Shown here: piece after piece, positions 51,297 through 51,396 of the stretch
How positions within the stretch are numbered: position 1 is the first letter of the stretch
How the letters are laid out: each line of letters opens with the position of its first letter
From: an uncultured Nostoc sp.
Lineage (GTDB): Bacteria; Cyanobacteriota; Cyanobacteriia; Cyanobacteriales; Nostocaceae
Length of the DNA: 51,396 nt
Assembly: GCF_937863485.1 (NCBI RefSeq)
Contig: NZ_CALMFY010000157.1
Span: forward strand, 1 to 51,396
Reading direction: 5' to 3'
Made by a program: the position numbers and the translations under genes
Notes under the pieces: model-generated
The model's input: the letters and a program-made list of their open reading frames with translations, nothing else
Databases searched by the model: none
Told to the model about the DNA's origin: nothing

Positions 51297-51396
51297 ATTT
51301 ATTAGACCTCTTGCAAAAATCCTTGAATCACCCCTCCCCAACACATCGGGGAGGGTTGGGGAGGGGGCAAGATTTCAAGTTTCCCCCCTTTATAAG
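51297..51396. repeat. Edge of a dispersed repeat with C-rich hairpin
   Basis: TTATTAGACCTCTTGCAAAA followed by CCCCTCCCCAACACATCGGGGAGGG, which folds on itself, and further G-rich copies to the window end. This type of block is common around small mobile repeats in Nostoc genomes. No gene seen. Confidence 0.5.

Overview
The window looks like chromosome of a filamentous, heterocyst-forming cyanobacterium of the Nostoc/Anabaena type. The evidence is the many GCGATCGC (HIP1) palindromes, GC-rich repeat elements in most spacers, psb27, ndhF/ndhD of the respiratory NDH-1, an RbcR-type LysR regulator, a zeta-carotene isomerase, and a DevH-like CRP-family regulator with an NtcA-type site (GTA-N8-TAC) in front of it. 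It carries about 42 believable genes, no rRNA or tRNA gene that I can see, and no CRISPR array.

Layout. 1-2351: leftward array of three tandem paralogues of unknown function (the first cut by the window edge) plus one small unknown gene. 2592-6116: a stand-alone Cas4/RecB-like nuclease, a phosphoglucomutase/phosphomannomutase, a LapA-domain membrane protein and a DUF433-DUF29 pair. 6125-8672: a PD-(D/E)XK-like domain fused to a seven-blade WD40 propeller, then a Uma2 protein. 9505-18757: ndhD and ndhF, separated by about 5.5 kb of accessory DNA holding an orphan antitoxin-like gene, two toxin-antitoxin pairs, and an HsdM-like methylase with an N-terminal nuclease-like domain plus a truncated HsdS. 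A decayed 119-bp piece of the ndhF 3' end lies at the far side of the methylase block, in direct repeat with the true ndhF end, so the block looks like an insertion with a scar.

19090-30704: WCGLC-type thioredoxin, a tnpB pseudogene, Z-ISO divergent from rbcR, a Ser/Thr kinase followed by three membrane-anchored solute-binding proteins with the same N-terminal leader and no transporter genes, DevH, and an arginyl-tRNA-synthetase-like protein without the catalytic core. 30889-38940: HAD phosphatase, polA, psb27, cofH and a GT-C glycosyltransferase.

39204-44058: an iron locus with a broken small gene, a Fur-box-like palindrome, a two-domain multicopper oxidase, an EfeO-like lipoprotein with a helix-hairpin-helix segment, a bacterioferritin-like protein and an FTR1 permease. 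Together these suggest oxidase-coupled ferrous iron uptake and storage, like the Fet3/Ftr1 pair. 44059-51396: a ten-unit 21-bp minisatellite, a family-10-like glycosylhydrolase, mobA, a DUF255 thioredoxin-fold protein, a tiny membrane protein and clpP with a textbook terminator.

The best candidates for undescribed systems are the kinase plus three solute-binding proteins, the nuclease-WD40 fusion, the tandem paralogue array, and the ndhF-flanked methylase island whose nuclease-like domain has lost its catalytic lysine.
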